Source: Stentor coeruleus
Taxonomy: Eukaryota > Ciliophora > Heterotrichea > Heterotrichida > Stentoridae
Length of the DNA: 64,000 nt
Assembly: GCA_001970955.1 (NCBI GenBank)
Contig: MPUH01000249.1
Span: 1-64,000 of the forward strand
Direction of reading: 5' to 3'
The position numbers and the translations under genes were made by a program. The notes under the pieces were generated by a model that did no database searches, had not been told where the DNA came from, and saw only the letters and a list, made by a program, of their open reading frames with translations. Shown here piece after piece: positions 23,777 to 33,948 of the stretch (positions within the stretch are counted from its first letter, which is position 1; every line of letters starts with the position of its first letter).

Positions 23777-25327
23777 ATGAAGAAAAACGAAGGTTCACAG
23801 CTAAACTACCCACGATCTGCACCGATAAAACCAGACCCCGATGCTTCAGCTGGACCAAAAACCTTTGGAACGCATATTTATTCCATGTTCCAAGGTGATG
23901 AAGCAACTCGACAGAAAAAACTACAACAAAAAGCGTATTTCCAAGAACTCACAAGACAAATACAAGAAAAAAAAGAAGTCATCCCAGGTGAGCCAGCAAT
24001 TATCCCTAATTTTCAATCAGAAAAGCCTTTAAGATACTCTGGAACTTTTACAAATGAAATTGCTAAACTGCCTTTTGTTCAAATTGATGATGATAAAAAA
24101 TACCCTCGATATATGAAGAAATATGAAATTGAAAATCACACAGGGATTAATGTAAACACAAGCCAAGTCTTTGGTGGTGTTCTTCAAAGAGATGAGAATC
24201 TGTTATTGAAACAGAAAAAAGAAGAGCAGCAACGAGAAATGCAGCAATACTTAAACCGACAGATTCAAGAGAAAAACATAAAACGAGAAGAAGAGCAGGC
24301 ATTGAAAAAACGACTTGAATTAAATGAACTAGAAAAAACATACCCTAAAGACTTGGAACCAATTCCATCAGGAAGTCCGAAAAAAGATCTTGAAATAATT
24401 CCTCCATCAACAGCTAAAACTATAGAAAACTCGTCAGCAAGTAAAACTTTAACAATCTTCAAATCAGATCCTGACCCAGTGGTTGATATGAATTCATTGA
24501 ATGAAGTAGTAAAACAGCTTATAAAAGAAAAAGAGGAACTGAGTAATAGGCTTATGGAACAAGAGCATCAGATTAAAATCCTCACAAACAAACCAAGTCA
24601 AAAACCTGTAGAAATTGAAAACCCTATACAAATTGAAAAACCTGTTCAAGAAAGGGTAGAAAAAGTAGATAAAAACAAAATGCGTCCACCTAAATCTAGA
24701 GTCCCATCAGCACAAGAAACTAAACTTAAAGTACAACATGATATGGAACGAGCTAAACTTAGTGTTATTGATGAAAAACTAGAAAATGCTCGTAAAAAAA
24801 GGATGGAGCTTAAAAAAACCAAAACAATACAGAAACCTAGAAGAGTTGCTGATGGGCAAAATAGTAAAGAATCTATTTATAAACCAACAAGAGTAAAAAC
24901 TGCTTTATCACCTGTACCTAAAAGTCAAGATATGATTCCTGAAAGCCCAAAAATCAATATTGATACTGAATATGAGAGATATACAGTAAGTACGGATATT
25001 GATAGGATGAATTTAGACACGGCTGGGAAAAGCAAGTTTTATTATCCGGATGTTAATGGAAATTTTAATGATTGGGAAGGTGGGGATAAGGGAGAAGGTG
25101 CGAAGGATTATTATCCTCAGGATGAAATTGATAAGTTCGTCAGTAATTATGAGAAAAAAGGCTCGCCGGTTGTTAATTTTAAGTCCTCACTAAGTAGCAA
25201 CCCCAGTTTAGAAAGTGAGTCTAGGTTTATTATGACAAGCAGCATTATTGGGGGTACAAGACGGGACATAAAACCTTTAGTGGCGAATCGCCAAGGGTTT
25301 CCAAGTGACATTTTTCGCTTGCGCTGA
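23777..25327 (+). CDS. Coiled-coil/disordered protein, possible centrosome or cilium component
   Basis: A 516-residue hydrophilic protein. Residues ~55-75 (KKLQQKAYFQELTRQIQEKK) and ~160-200 (KKEEQQREMQQYLNRQIQEK) share a YxxxLxRQIQEK pattern like that in CSPP1/CCDC66-type ciliary proteins. A second coiled coil lies near residues 240-270. The C-terminal third is low-complexity with Pro/Ser. The family is not assigned with confidence. It ends at TGA, one of only two TGA stops seen in the window. The leader is C-rich and the start context is CTTAATAAATG. Shadow frames on both strands were ignored. Confidence 0.7.
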   Translation: MKKNEGSQLNYPRSAPIKPDPDASAGPKTFGTHIYSMFQGDEATRQKKLQQKAYFQELTRQIQEKKEVIPGEPAIIPNFQSEKPLRYSGTFTNEIAKLPFVQIDDDKKYPRYMKKYEIENHTGINVNTSQVFGGVLQRDENLLLKQKKEEQQREMQQYLNRQIQEKNIKREEEQALKKRLELNELEKTYPKDLEPIPSGSPKKDLEIIPPSTAKTIENSSASKTLTIFKSDPDPVVDMNSLNEVVKQLIKEKEELSNRLMEQEHQIKILTNKPSQKPVEIENPIQIEKPVQERVEKVDKNKMRPPKSRVPSAQETKLKVQHDMERAKLSVIDEKLENARKKRMELKKTKTIQKPRRVADGQNSKESIYKPTRVKTALSPVPKSQDMIPESPKINIDTEYERYTVSTDIDRMNLDTAGKSKFYYPDVNGNFNDWEGGDKGEGAKDYYPQDEIDKFVSNYEKKGSPVVNFKSSLSSNPSLESESRFIMTSSIIGGTRRDIKPLVANRQGFPSDIFRLR

Positions 25328-25825
25328 CCCGCATTCCCCTCTTACTTATCTTTAATTTTTTTTAAGCATAGGATTTTCAAAATTATAACTTTTTCCCAAA
25401 TCTCTAGTCCCAAATACAAATTTTCTCCAAATCTCTAATTCTAAATACAAATTTTCTCCAAAACCCATCTTTTATATTTTCTATAATCAAATATGTATTA
25501 ATAAAATAACAATGGAATAATGACGTCATCAGCATGTTCGAGTATTGTTAAAAATTCATCTTTTAAACTTAAAGATTCCCATCATAAGCATTTTTTACTT
25601 CACAAAGCCCATTTTACTCTATACAATTCACTAAAATTCTTTAAAAAAAAAAAATCCAAAAAACTAAACAAATCGATTTTCTATATATAAACTATCGCAA
25701 GGGTTTCATAAAAACATATAAAAAAGCATATAATTACTATAATTTGTATACTAGATCATTAGGAGATATAATTAAAACTAATAAAAAGTGTGTAAAATCC
25801 TATTTAAAGCATGATATAAAATACA
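25328..25825. other. Intergenic, nothing identified
   Basis: Spacer of ~500 bp between same-strand genes. A short near-direct repeat, ATCTCTA-x-TCxxAAATACAAATTTTCTCC, occurs twice near 25401-25458. No gene was seen. Confidence 0.5.
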
Positions 25826-26734
25826 ATGGACAGTAGCAATACCGTTTATACAATGGATAGCATGGACAGAATAATACCTATTTTTGGTTTTTTTATAGGT
25901 TACTCAATAATTGCCTATATTCTAACCATAATTGTTCATCCACCCCCAGAGCTGACTCGTAAAGACAAAAAAGATTATTTTGGACAGCATTTGTCGATAA
26001 TCCATGCTTATACTGCTGTTATAATGTGTTTGGGGATTTATGTTTATGAAGGGGGGATTCATTATAATAAAGAAACTAGACTAGAACATGTTATTGCTGT
26101 TGGGGTAAGATATAAACAGAACTCATTAGGGTATTTTATTTTTGATACAATCTATGCTGAATATTATAAACTCCATGATGGGGCTATGAGATTTCATCAT
26201 ATATTTGCGTTTCTAGCCTTGATTACTATGTATTTATCTGAACTTGGAGGCTCAGCTTCAGTTGGTAAGGTCTAAATAGTCGGGCTTTTAATAACTGAAA
26301 TCTCAAATCCTTGTGTGCTTAAAAGGCATATTCTAAGAGCTAAAGGAAATGAAGAGTCTTTTTCATATAGTCTCTATGAAAACCTTTTTATTTTCCTTTT
26401 CATAGCTGGAAGAATTGTCTATGGCACTTGGTATATATACAAAGTCTGGAAATCAAAAATAAATTGGGGCTATAAACTTATGTCTTCTTCAGTATACTCT
26501 GTATCTTGGTTTTGGGTTTTTGTCATACTATCTAAAGCTTTAAAAAAATATAATAGCACTGAGGATCCATCTATAAAAAGATTGATAAGTATAACAAAAT
26601 ACTTTAGACAAAATAAAGCTTTACTTTTGACCTTTATAATATTCATATCTTTTGCTATTCCAGGTATTCTGACTCAAGCGCTTCAACTTGATATTTTTGA
26701 TGATAAAGATGATAAAGGATTTAAAGTTATTTAG
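25826..26734 (+). CDS. TLC-domain multi-pass membrane protein
   Basis: Two exons around a 15-nt phase-1 intron (26265-26279, GTAAGGTCTAAATAG) give 297 residues. At least five hydrophobic segments are present. The TLC (TRAM/LAG1/CLN8) signature straddles the intron: MRFHHIFAFLALITMY...ELGGSASVVG, then LLITEISNPCVLKRHIL, with the paired His and the E-x-S-x-P element of the family. The C-terminal hydrophobic segment is followed by an Asp/Lys-rich tail (DDKDDKG). TLCD-type proteins act in ER or plasma-membrane lipid metabolism (ceramide synthase relatives, plasmalogen and fluidity regulators). The Lag1p motif of true ceramide synthases is not evident, so the TLCD group is more likely. Confidence 0.8.
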
Positions 26735-26999
26735 ATAATAGATTATGGGTTTAGGACTTGGAGAAAAAATAAGAGCAGGTAATAAATTGAAGGATTTGAT
26801 TGTGAAGGATGAAGGGATAGGTACTGAGGATATTATTGAGATGAAAAATGGGTGTTGATGAAGTGATTTGAGAATAGGATTTAAGAAAATTTTATGTTAA
26901 TAAAAATGTGGAAATTAAGTTGGAGGAGGAAGAGAGAGGGTTAAAGTGTTAGGAATTTTTTTTTTTAAAGGAAGTTATGGTATTATAATGGCTGTTTAG

Positions 27000-28403
27000 A
27001 TGATAGATAAGTCTGGCATAAGATACTATTTTAATAATTTTCCATCTATAATGATAAAATTCGAAAAGCAAATCATAGGAATCTCAGAATCACGAAAGTA
27101 CAACTCAGCCTATATACGGGCTAAGCCTCAAATCCTCCCATCATCCATAGAACGAAAAGAGCAAAACTTACATAAAAACAATAGAAGTGAACAAATAGCG
27201 AAAATCCTTCAGCGTAGGCAGTTGAATTCTTATACCCCAGGATTTGTATTTTCAAAACTAGCTCGTTTCGACTCAAATATTTTTGAGAAATACAAACGTA
27301 GTAAATAAGCAGACTTATCTCCGATTTTAATCAAAAACAATAAATCACGTGATTCAAGCAGGGAAAAGATTGAGTTTAACAAAAACATGAGCCCTTTCAC
27401 ACCAAATGAAAAGAAAATTCGATTAAAAACCCAATCGATTAAAGAAATGTTTCATAGAGTAGCTATAAAGAATAAACAACAAGACATAACAACAAATTTA
27501 AAGATCATAAAGCAAAAAAAACTCATTGACAAGTTTAGGAAATTTGAAATCAGATATAATAAAACAGTAAGTGTTATAAAGGAAGCTATTGCTATAAAAA
27601 AATCATGGACTATTATTTATGTGACAATAGCTATGAATTTTGTTATAAACAATGCTATTAATATAAAAAAAATTGTTAAGAAAAGGTCAGAAAGACATCT
27701 TTGGTTTCTAAGGATGATAAGTAAGTATATTGGGCGTATAAGGCAGAAGATTAAAAAACTCAAAATTAAAAATGCTTTGAATGTAAAATCAATATAGTCA
27801 ATCAGTAAAAAAATACCCGTATTCCGTTCATGGATAAGTAATACCAAGAAAAACTATCTAAATTGTATTTTTGATTTCTGTGATCTAGCTCTTGAAAGGG
27901 CTTCATTTTCTTTATTATTATTCATATGGAAATCAAAAGTATTACCCATTTAGCTTCTAAAGCTCCAAAAGTTTATAAGACTCACTTTATCTTATCGTAG
28001 AGAACTCTATAAAAACCTCTCTTTACAATGGGATCATTTTGAATTTCTTTTACTCCATACAAGATCAAAGTCTATCAAATCACTTCGTAAAGGTCCTAAA
28101 ATATTTAAATCTCAAGTACCTGAAGATATAAAAATAAAGTTTTTTCGGCAACATATAAGGGAAATATTGTCGAATCATATAATAAAAATTAAGAACTTTT
28201 CAGTCATTGAACCTGTTTTAAATTCAGACAGTTCAAGGAGTATTTTGTCTGTAGAACCAATGCTTTTAGATAGTAAACCTATAAAACCAGCATGTCCGGA
28301 TTTAGCTTCAATATTTACGTATAAAGTTTATGAGACTATAATTAACCAAGCACTTAGAGATAGAATCCATTGGAAAAAATCGATTCTTACTGGTTTACTT
28401 TAA
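27000..28403 (+). CDS. Hypothetical basic protein, four exons
   Basis: Three 15-nt introns (27298-27312 GTAGTAAATAAGCAG; 27783-27797 GTAAAATCAATATAG; 27939-27953 GTATTACCCATTTAG) join four open segments into 452 codons. The protein is strongly basic (many Lys/Arg), with a hydrophobic patch near SWTIIYVTIAMNFVINNAIN and few acidic residues. I recognise no domain. The splice pattern, which rescues a single long frame three times, is the main evidence that this is a real gene. The start at 27000 is the first ATG after stops in all frames, but an additional upstream exon cannot be excluded. It has the highest intron density in the window apart from the surface proteins and the aspartic protease. 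Confidence 0.7.
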
Positions 28404-28996
28404 GTATTAGATATAGATAAAGGCATTTCAAATTTATTGAGTTGTCTTTTAAGCTATTTAATATGATTTTAAAACTTATAATAATTATGTGTATTAAAGA
28501 TTAATAGTATAAACTGTGATATAATTATTATGTTTTTATACGTGAAATATAATATGATATTTTATCTTACTGGTGATTATATATCATTCATACTTGAATT
28601 ATATAAAGATTAACAATAAATATATATAATCAAAATATTATATACAAGGCATAAGTATGATTAAAAATATATCACATCAGACTATAACTTATAACTAAAT
28701 CCTCTAAAAGGAATTAAATAACAAATTTTTATCATAAATTTCTTTTCTTCCCTCACGAAAATCTTTAACTCTCTATTGTTTTTCTTTACAAATCATAATT
28801 TTCCTTTTTCCAACCTAATTAAGCATATTTCTATCTTAATCTCCAATACTAATGTTCATACATCTAAATCATATTTCCCAAAATCTATTATGCAAGTATA
28901 ATCATCCAAAGCATCCTCATATCCTCTTCCATAATCTTTAATATTGACAATATTCTAAAACGATACAGGGTTTTAATCTAAAAGGCCTAATAATAA
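28404..28996. other. Intergenic, nothing identified
   Basis: Spacer of ~590 bp. The second half is C-rich on the + strand, fitting the 5' flank of the aspartic protease gene. No coding frame or RNA was seen. Confidence 0.5.
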
Positions 28997-30292
28997 ATGC
29001 TGTTCACCAGTTTGCTATTACACTTAGTAGCAGGATATGAAGAGTCAGAATCCGAAGCTTTGTCCGCGAATCCAATAATCTATGTAGAACTAGATAACTA
29101 CAGAAACGTAATCTAAACCTAGGAATACTATACCGGGAGTATATTCATCGGTAGCCCTTCTCAGAAGTTCAATGTGATTTTCGATGTTGGCAGCTCAGTA
29201 TTTTCTACATAGTACATATGGCTTCCTGGTCCAAATTGTGAAGGTATACCATCAGATGCTCCAGTTTATGACTCAGAAGCTTCTACTTCCTTCCGTGACT
29301 TAAACATCTCAACAAATTATAATGTATTTTCTATATAGTACCTATCAAAATATGTCTCTGGAGTTGTTGCAACTGAAGATATGGCCATTGGTGACGTTGG
29401 GAAAGTTGTAGCCAAAACTCAAGCTTTTATGGTTGTCGATCTGGCTAATGGGTTTTCTGATATGAAAGCTGATGGTATTGTAGGCTTGGGAATTCAAAGT
29501 AATGATCCTAATCACAAAACTTTAATCGAGACTCTTTTTGAACAAGAACTGATTAGAAACAACGTATTCAGTTTATTCCTAAACAACAATCATTTTGAAA
29601 AAGATGATAAAAGAAAACCAAAATCTATGCTTATGATTGGAAATTATGATTTAGATAAATATTCAGATGGAAGTGATGTTCATACTTATCCTTTAATAAA
29701 CAATACAGGTTTATGGTCAATAAAACTTGAGTCAATAACTTGTAAAGATACTGAAATCGATATTGAATCTTCATATGCAGTCTTAGATTCCCGAAGTCCT
29801 AAAATTGTTGGTCCTAAAAGTTCAGTGAAAAAACTTTTTGATAGATTTGAAGCTATGTATGGATGTGGTTATTATTACTCAAGAATGGTCTGCGATTGTT
29901 CTGAAATTTATTCAATAGTCAAATTTCCACATATAACTTTTAATATTGGTGGGGATGATTATGTATTTCATGATAAACATTATTTTAAGAAAACTTCAAA
30001 GACTTGTTATTTATTGTTTGAAAGTGCGGATATTGATTATTGGATATTAGGTCAACCGTTTTTGAGAGAATATTATAGCATTTATCATATTAATGGAACG
30101 GATTCTAAAGTTCAGTTAGTATCTTCGGCAGCTTCAAGGTTTACTACAGATGCTGATTCGAATTGGTGGATTATTCCGGTAGTTCTTATTATTGGAGGTG
30201 CTATTTGGCTTTTCTCTTGGCTTGGATGGACTTATTATAAGAAGTATAGTCAAGACTCTAAGTTACTTGTGGAGCAGGAAGCTAGAGGATAA
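28997..30292 (+). CDS. Pepsin-family (A1) aspartic protease-like type I membrane protein with altered active sites
   Basis: Four exons with three phase-0 introns of 15 nt (29108-29122, 29198-29212, 29324-29338) give 416 residues. Read without splicing, TAA/TAG codons interrupt it. Order: a short signal peptide (MLFTSLLLHLVAG), LDNYRNEYYTGSIFIGSPSQ (the usual substrate-side strand), first catalytic loop FDVGSSYIWLPG (D58), KYVSGVVATEDMAIGD, DGIVGLG, second catalytic loop LDSRSPKIVGP (D249), QPFLREYYSIY, and a membrane helix near residues 370-395 (WWIIPVVLIIGGAIWLFSW) with a cytosolic tail. Both Asp are kept. However, the first loop is DVGS instead of DTGS, and the second is DSRS instead of D[ST]G[ST]. 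The Arg replacing the invariant Gly makes normal activity doubtful. Confidence 0.9.
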
Positions 30293-30708
30293 TAGTTTAA
30301 GCTAATATAGGCATGGCTGAAAAGAAATTTTTTTTTAGGGTTGGTGGATTGGTTTATAAGGAGCTGATTTTGGGTTTATAAGAAAAGAATTGTAAGGGTT
30401 TTGTAGATTTTTATGAGTAAGTTTTAGGAAAATCCTATGAGATATGGGGTGTTATTAATAAACTGAATTATGATAACTTATAAAAAAAATACAGGATAAT
30501 GCTTTGTAGTGAAAAGAGGATTATTTCACAACTTTATTCTTAATTAAGATCATAAAAATACTAAAAAAATAAGAGTTTTACATAAAACTTTCTTAATATA
30601 TTAACTCGTATCGCTTAAACTACTTTTTACCTCACAACTGTTATTTTTCATAACAATTTAGCAATAATTATTTATTTGTATTTAAAATCCAACATATTAA
30701 TCATCATC
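30293..30708. other. Convergent spacer, nothing identified
   Basis: About 415 bp between convergent genes. It is G-rich on the + strand beside the protease and C-rich beside the minus-strand gene. Confidence 0.5.
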
Positions 30709-31464
30709 CTAATTAGGATTTTTTTTCGCTTCAACCAATTTCCATCCATTCAGCCCCTTCCTAAACCCAACACCAATAAACGTGTCTTTTTTCTTCTCGA
30801 ACCTTTTTAGAAACTCATCAACAACAGGATTCCTAAACTTCTTTTTCGTTTTTATATTATGTTTCTTCATACTAACAAGTCTCTTTGGCATTGAATATCT
30901 ATTCGTCACTCCTCCAGTATTAGGTCTATAAGGAACGCTTAATACAATATTTTTCATAGAACTGGTCTTAATCAGACTTTTCTTTTTTTTCGGGATTTTA
31001 TATTGAACTGTGGTCTTGAGATCTTCAGTTTTTTCTTCAGGCAATGAGACCTGAAAAGAAATCAACTCATTGCTTGGTATAAGCAAAGATTCTGAACCAC
31101 ACGACAATGTAGCTTTATTGTTTTTTCCTGGGTGGAAGAACATCCTTGTTGTGCTTTGAGGACTTGTTACCCTTGATGCGACTCTAGATCCTTGTGCTGA
31201 AGGAGATCTGCTTCTTGGGTCTGCAATAGTATTGATATATTTTTGATTGGTTTCTAAGAAATCTTGAGTGTTTCGATTATTTCCAGTTTCAGATACATGC
31301 TGAAAACCCTGTCGACCTTTAATATCTATCCATTTGTCTGGGATGCTGGATGCCCACATGTAGACTCGAGGTTGTTGATTTTTGGCCCAGGGTTTTGGCC
31401 TTTGCACAAACTCTTTAGGTAGTTCAGATAGTGAAGCAAATGGTCTATACATTCTTCCTTTCAT
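30709..31464 (-). CDS. Hypothetical basic protein, 251 residues
   Basis: No family recognised. It is Lys/Arg/Ser-rich and probably mostly disordered. A Trp-containing N-terminal part (PWAKNQQPRVYMWASSIPDKW) could be a short conserved motif, a middle Ser/Arg-rich tract (DPRSRSPSAQGSRVASRVTS) looks phosphorylatable, and the C-terminal part is basic with EFLKRFEKKKDTFIGVGFRKG. Single exon, TAG stop; the upstream side is G-rich on the + strand, as for other minus-strand genes. Its composition fits a cytoskeletal or basal-body accessory protein, but that is only a guess. Confidence 0.65.
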   Translation of the reverse strand: MKGRMYRPFASLSELPKEFVQRPKPWAKNQQPRVYMWASSIPDKWIDIKGRQGFQHVSETGNNRNTQDFLETNQKYINTIADPRSRSPSAQGSRVASRVTSPQSTTRMFFHPGKNNKATLSCGSESLLIPSNELISFQVSLPEEKTEDLKTTVQYKIPKKKKSLIKTSSMKNIVLSVPYRPNTGGVTNRYSMPKRLVSMKKHNIKTKKKFRNPVVDEFLKRFEKKKDTFIGVGFRKGLNGWKLVEAKKNPN

Positions 31465-32254
31465 TTTTGTTAAAATAGTATATGTTGCAGTTTTTTAAGA
31501 TTTGTTTCGAAATTAAAAGTTTACAAAAAAAAAAGTAAGTTTGTGTAGAAAATTGACTTTTGGGGAGGATTAGAGAGGTGGGTTTAAGATTAGAAAAAGA
31601 GTAGCTTTTAAGATGATGAGAAGTTTGCGAATTAAGTTTTATTTGAGAATTAGAGGTTTAAAGGAAATTTTGTATAGAGGATTTTGCTAGATTAGGGATT
31701 TAGTTGAATATTTAAGGTTTTTTTAAAAGTAAAATCGGGTTTGTGAAATTTGGAAGATTATGAGGATAAGAAAGAGAATAAAAATATTACGAAGAAGTGT
31801 AAATATGTGTTGAGAAAAGGTTTGCAGATTATAAAAGAGAGAGGATAAAATTGTATTTATTTGATTTTTTAAAAGATTATGCTTATTTATAGTATGAAAA
31901 TAGAGAAATATTTTGTCAGTTTGGAAATGATAATTAAAGGAGAGGTTTGAGAATTGAGTAAAGGGTTAGGATCTAGTTGTTGACAATATTTTTTAAGTAT
32001 AAGTTTTCATAATCAAAAAGTTAAAAATCTTGGATATAATTGAATATTTTAAGATATTTACGATGTTTTATGCTGAAAAATATTTTACATATAGCCCAAA
32101 TCTAAAACCAGCTTATCCTATATCTTTCCTTAAACAATTTAAGCAAACTTTCAATTCTAGTATCACTTCTTAAAACTCTTCATCAACCCCAATGAAATAA
32201 AAATCTAAACCTTAACTCTAATTAAAAAAATTAATTATCCCAGACTAAATCTAA
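31465..32254. other. Intergenic, nothing identified
   Basis: About 790 bp. The first 450 bases are strikingly G-rich and C-poor on the + strand (GAGGATTAGAGAGGTGGG), the last 150 bases C-rich. No coding frame was seen. Confidence 0.5.
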
Positions 32255-32932
32255 TTATTCATTTTTCATCTCAATCTGAGCCCTAATTTCTTGATACTCC
32301 TCATACAATCTCGATCTTTTCGCACATCCACAAGGTTCATTCCTTATCCTTCTTCTTTTAAAAGCCTGTCCATAATTATACTCAAAAGTATATCTTTCAT
32401 AAAAAACCCCACCATCCATAGTCATTTTAACTCTACAACAAAACTCTTTATAATCCGATATATATAAATTAACCATTTCTTTATTAATCTCATTGTCTGG
32501 AATACAAACTAAATCAGGTTCATTTATTAATATTTCAAAAGAATGCATAATATCATTGATTGTAAAATTTCCTTTCCAATATTGACTTTGGAGTATTTTC
32601 ATATTTACAGCTCCTGTGTCTATATTGATATTTGGATGATATACTTGATTTAATACATAAATTTCAGGGGGCTTAAAAGGGTAACCTGGGGATACTTTTA
32701 TTGATGTACTAAAAACTGCATTTGAATAAAGACTATTGTTGAAAGGTTTAATATGGAATTGAATAGGAATGTATATGTAAATACCTTCAAGATATGGGGT
32801 TGATATGCTGGTGTTTGCATGATTTGCTGAAAAACGTCTGGTTGAAAGCTCGTCGAGGTCTTTTTTCAGCCGGAGACTGGCTACGGATAAAAGCGGATGC
32901 TCGGATTCGCGTTTAGTTTTGAAAATGATCAT
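32255..32932 (-). CDS. UBC12/UBE2-like E2 fold protein lacking the catalytic cysteine
   Basis: A 225-residue protein with a complete UBC fold: N-terminal helix SLRLKKDLDEL, strand region FHIKPFNN, FSTSIKVSPGYPFKPPEIYV, the HPN element (residues 99-101) and YWKGNFTINDIMHSFEILINEPD. It most resembles the NEDD8-conjugating E2 UBC12/UBE2F group (HPNI...G.VCLNIL..W). The active-site Cys position is Asn110 (GAVNMKIL in place of GxVCLxIL), so thioester chemistry is not possible. After the fold comes an unusual ~60-residue C-terminal extension with a Cys pair (CGCAK) and basic residues. It may act like UEV proteins as a non-catalytic partner or ubiquitin-like binder. Single exon. Confidence 0.85.
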   Translation of the reverse strand: MIIFKTKRESEHPLLSVASLRLKKDLDELSTRRFSANHANTSISTPYLEGIYIYIPIQFHIKPFNNSLYSNAVFSTSIKVSPGYPFKPPEIYVLNQVYHPNINIDTGAVNMKILQSQYWKGNFTINDIMHSFEILINEPDLVCIPDNEINKEMVNLYISDYKEFCCRVKMTMDGGVFYERYTFEYNYGQAFKRRRIRNEPCGCAKRSRLYEEYQEIRAQIEMKNE

Positions 32933-33948
32933 TTTTTATATTTAATATACTGAAATATCAGCTTAAAGATTTTAGAATGAAAAAATTTAGTAAATTAAGT
33001 TTTTATATTTGTATATACTTAAAATATTATACTATAAAAAATACTCTTTTTTGGGTAATGATAATATATTCAATCAGATCACTCTATGGCTTTGCATATT
33101 GGAAAAATAAGGATTGTAATGACGGTTTTATGCACAACAAAAAAATATATAAAAACACATCAACTCAATACCCGCAGTAAGTTTATCAAAATCTAATCTT
33201 TTTCTAGGAATAGGATCTATAGATAAAACTATGAGTATATGAAACTAACCCCATTGTATTAAAATATCAATTCTTTTAAATCATAAAAAACTTATAATAT
33301 CATTAATATTCTCAGACAATGAAAAAAATATTTATTCTAGATCTGAAGATTGGATGCTTTACATATAAAATATTCAAAATTATTAATTTAATGGGTCTTT
33401 ATTAGCTAATGATGTTATAAAAAAATATGCTTAGTTAACAAAATAAAGTCATTTTGTCATCTTTAGAAAATGAGGATATTGTGTTGTGGAATATAAAAAA
33501 TAAGTCAAAAATAATAGTTTTAGTTATTTAGGTGGACAAGTTTGCTTTATTGCTTTTTCCTTTAAATAATTATTTTTGGCTTTTAACTGAGAATAAAAAT
33601 GTAATTGTAAGAAATTAATATGAAAAGAAGTTACAAAGATTTTGATAATCGCGTTACGACTTGTAACACTTGATGCAATGATGAAACTTTCGCTTTATCA
33701 ACATTGAAGGATTGGAATTTTATTTGAGATTTTTTTGTAATTATAGATGATGGAAAAATATTTATTTCAAGAATGCTAGTTGTATTAGGAAATTATATGC
33801 TAAAAAAAGGGCTGATTTTATAGTTTTGTCTTATATTGTCAATTGAATAATAATCTTTAACTTAAAAATCTTATCTCAATCCAAAACCTTCTAAAAAAGC
33901 CTAAAAACCTTCCCATCTAACCCAAATCCTAAACATTTCTAGAATAAT
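32933..33948. other. 1-kb divergent intergenic region
   Basis: It lies between the minus-strand E2-like gene and the plus-strand ArfGAP gene, so it holds both promoters. A 7-bp inverted repeat (GTTACAA...TTGTAAC) lies near 33631-33668. A 67-codon frame at 32977-33180 is low-complexity and judged non-coding. Confidence 0.45.

Noticed and set aside
23777-25327. TGA as Trp (Blepharisma-type code)
   Set aside because: TGA ends this gene and the phosphomevalonate kinase gene at natural C-termini, and the Trp codons checked at conserved positions are TGG.
29040-29345. In-frame TAA/TAG in the aspartic protease region as evidence of a Gln-reassigned ciliate code
   Set aside because: Each stop lies inside a 15-nt GT..AG segment; removing these gives a perfect pepsin alignment. 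Other genes end in TAA, TAG and TGA, so the code is standard.
32977-33180. 67-codon plus-strand frame in the divergent spacer
   Set aside because: Low-complexity composition, no splice partner and no similarity to anything recognised.
33660-33720. C/D-box snoRNA around ATGATGA
   Set aside because: No convincing D box or closing stem at the expected distance.
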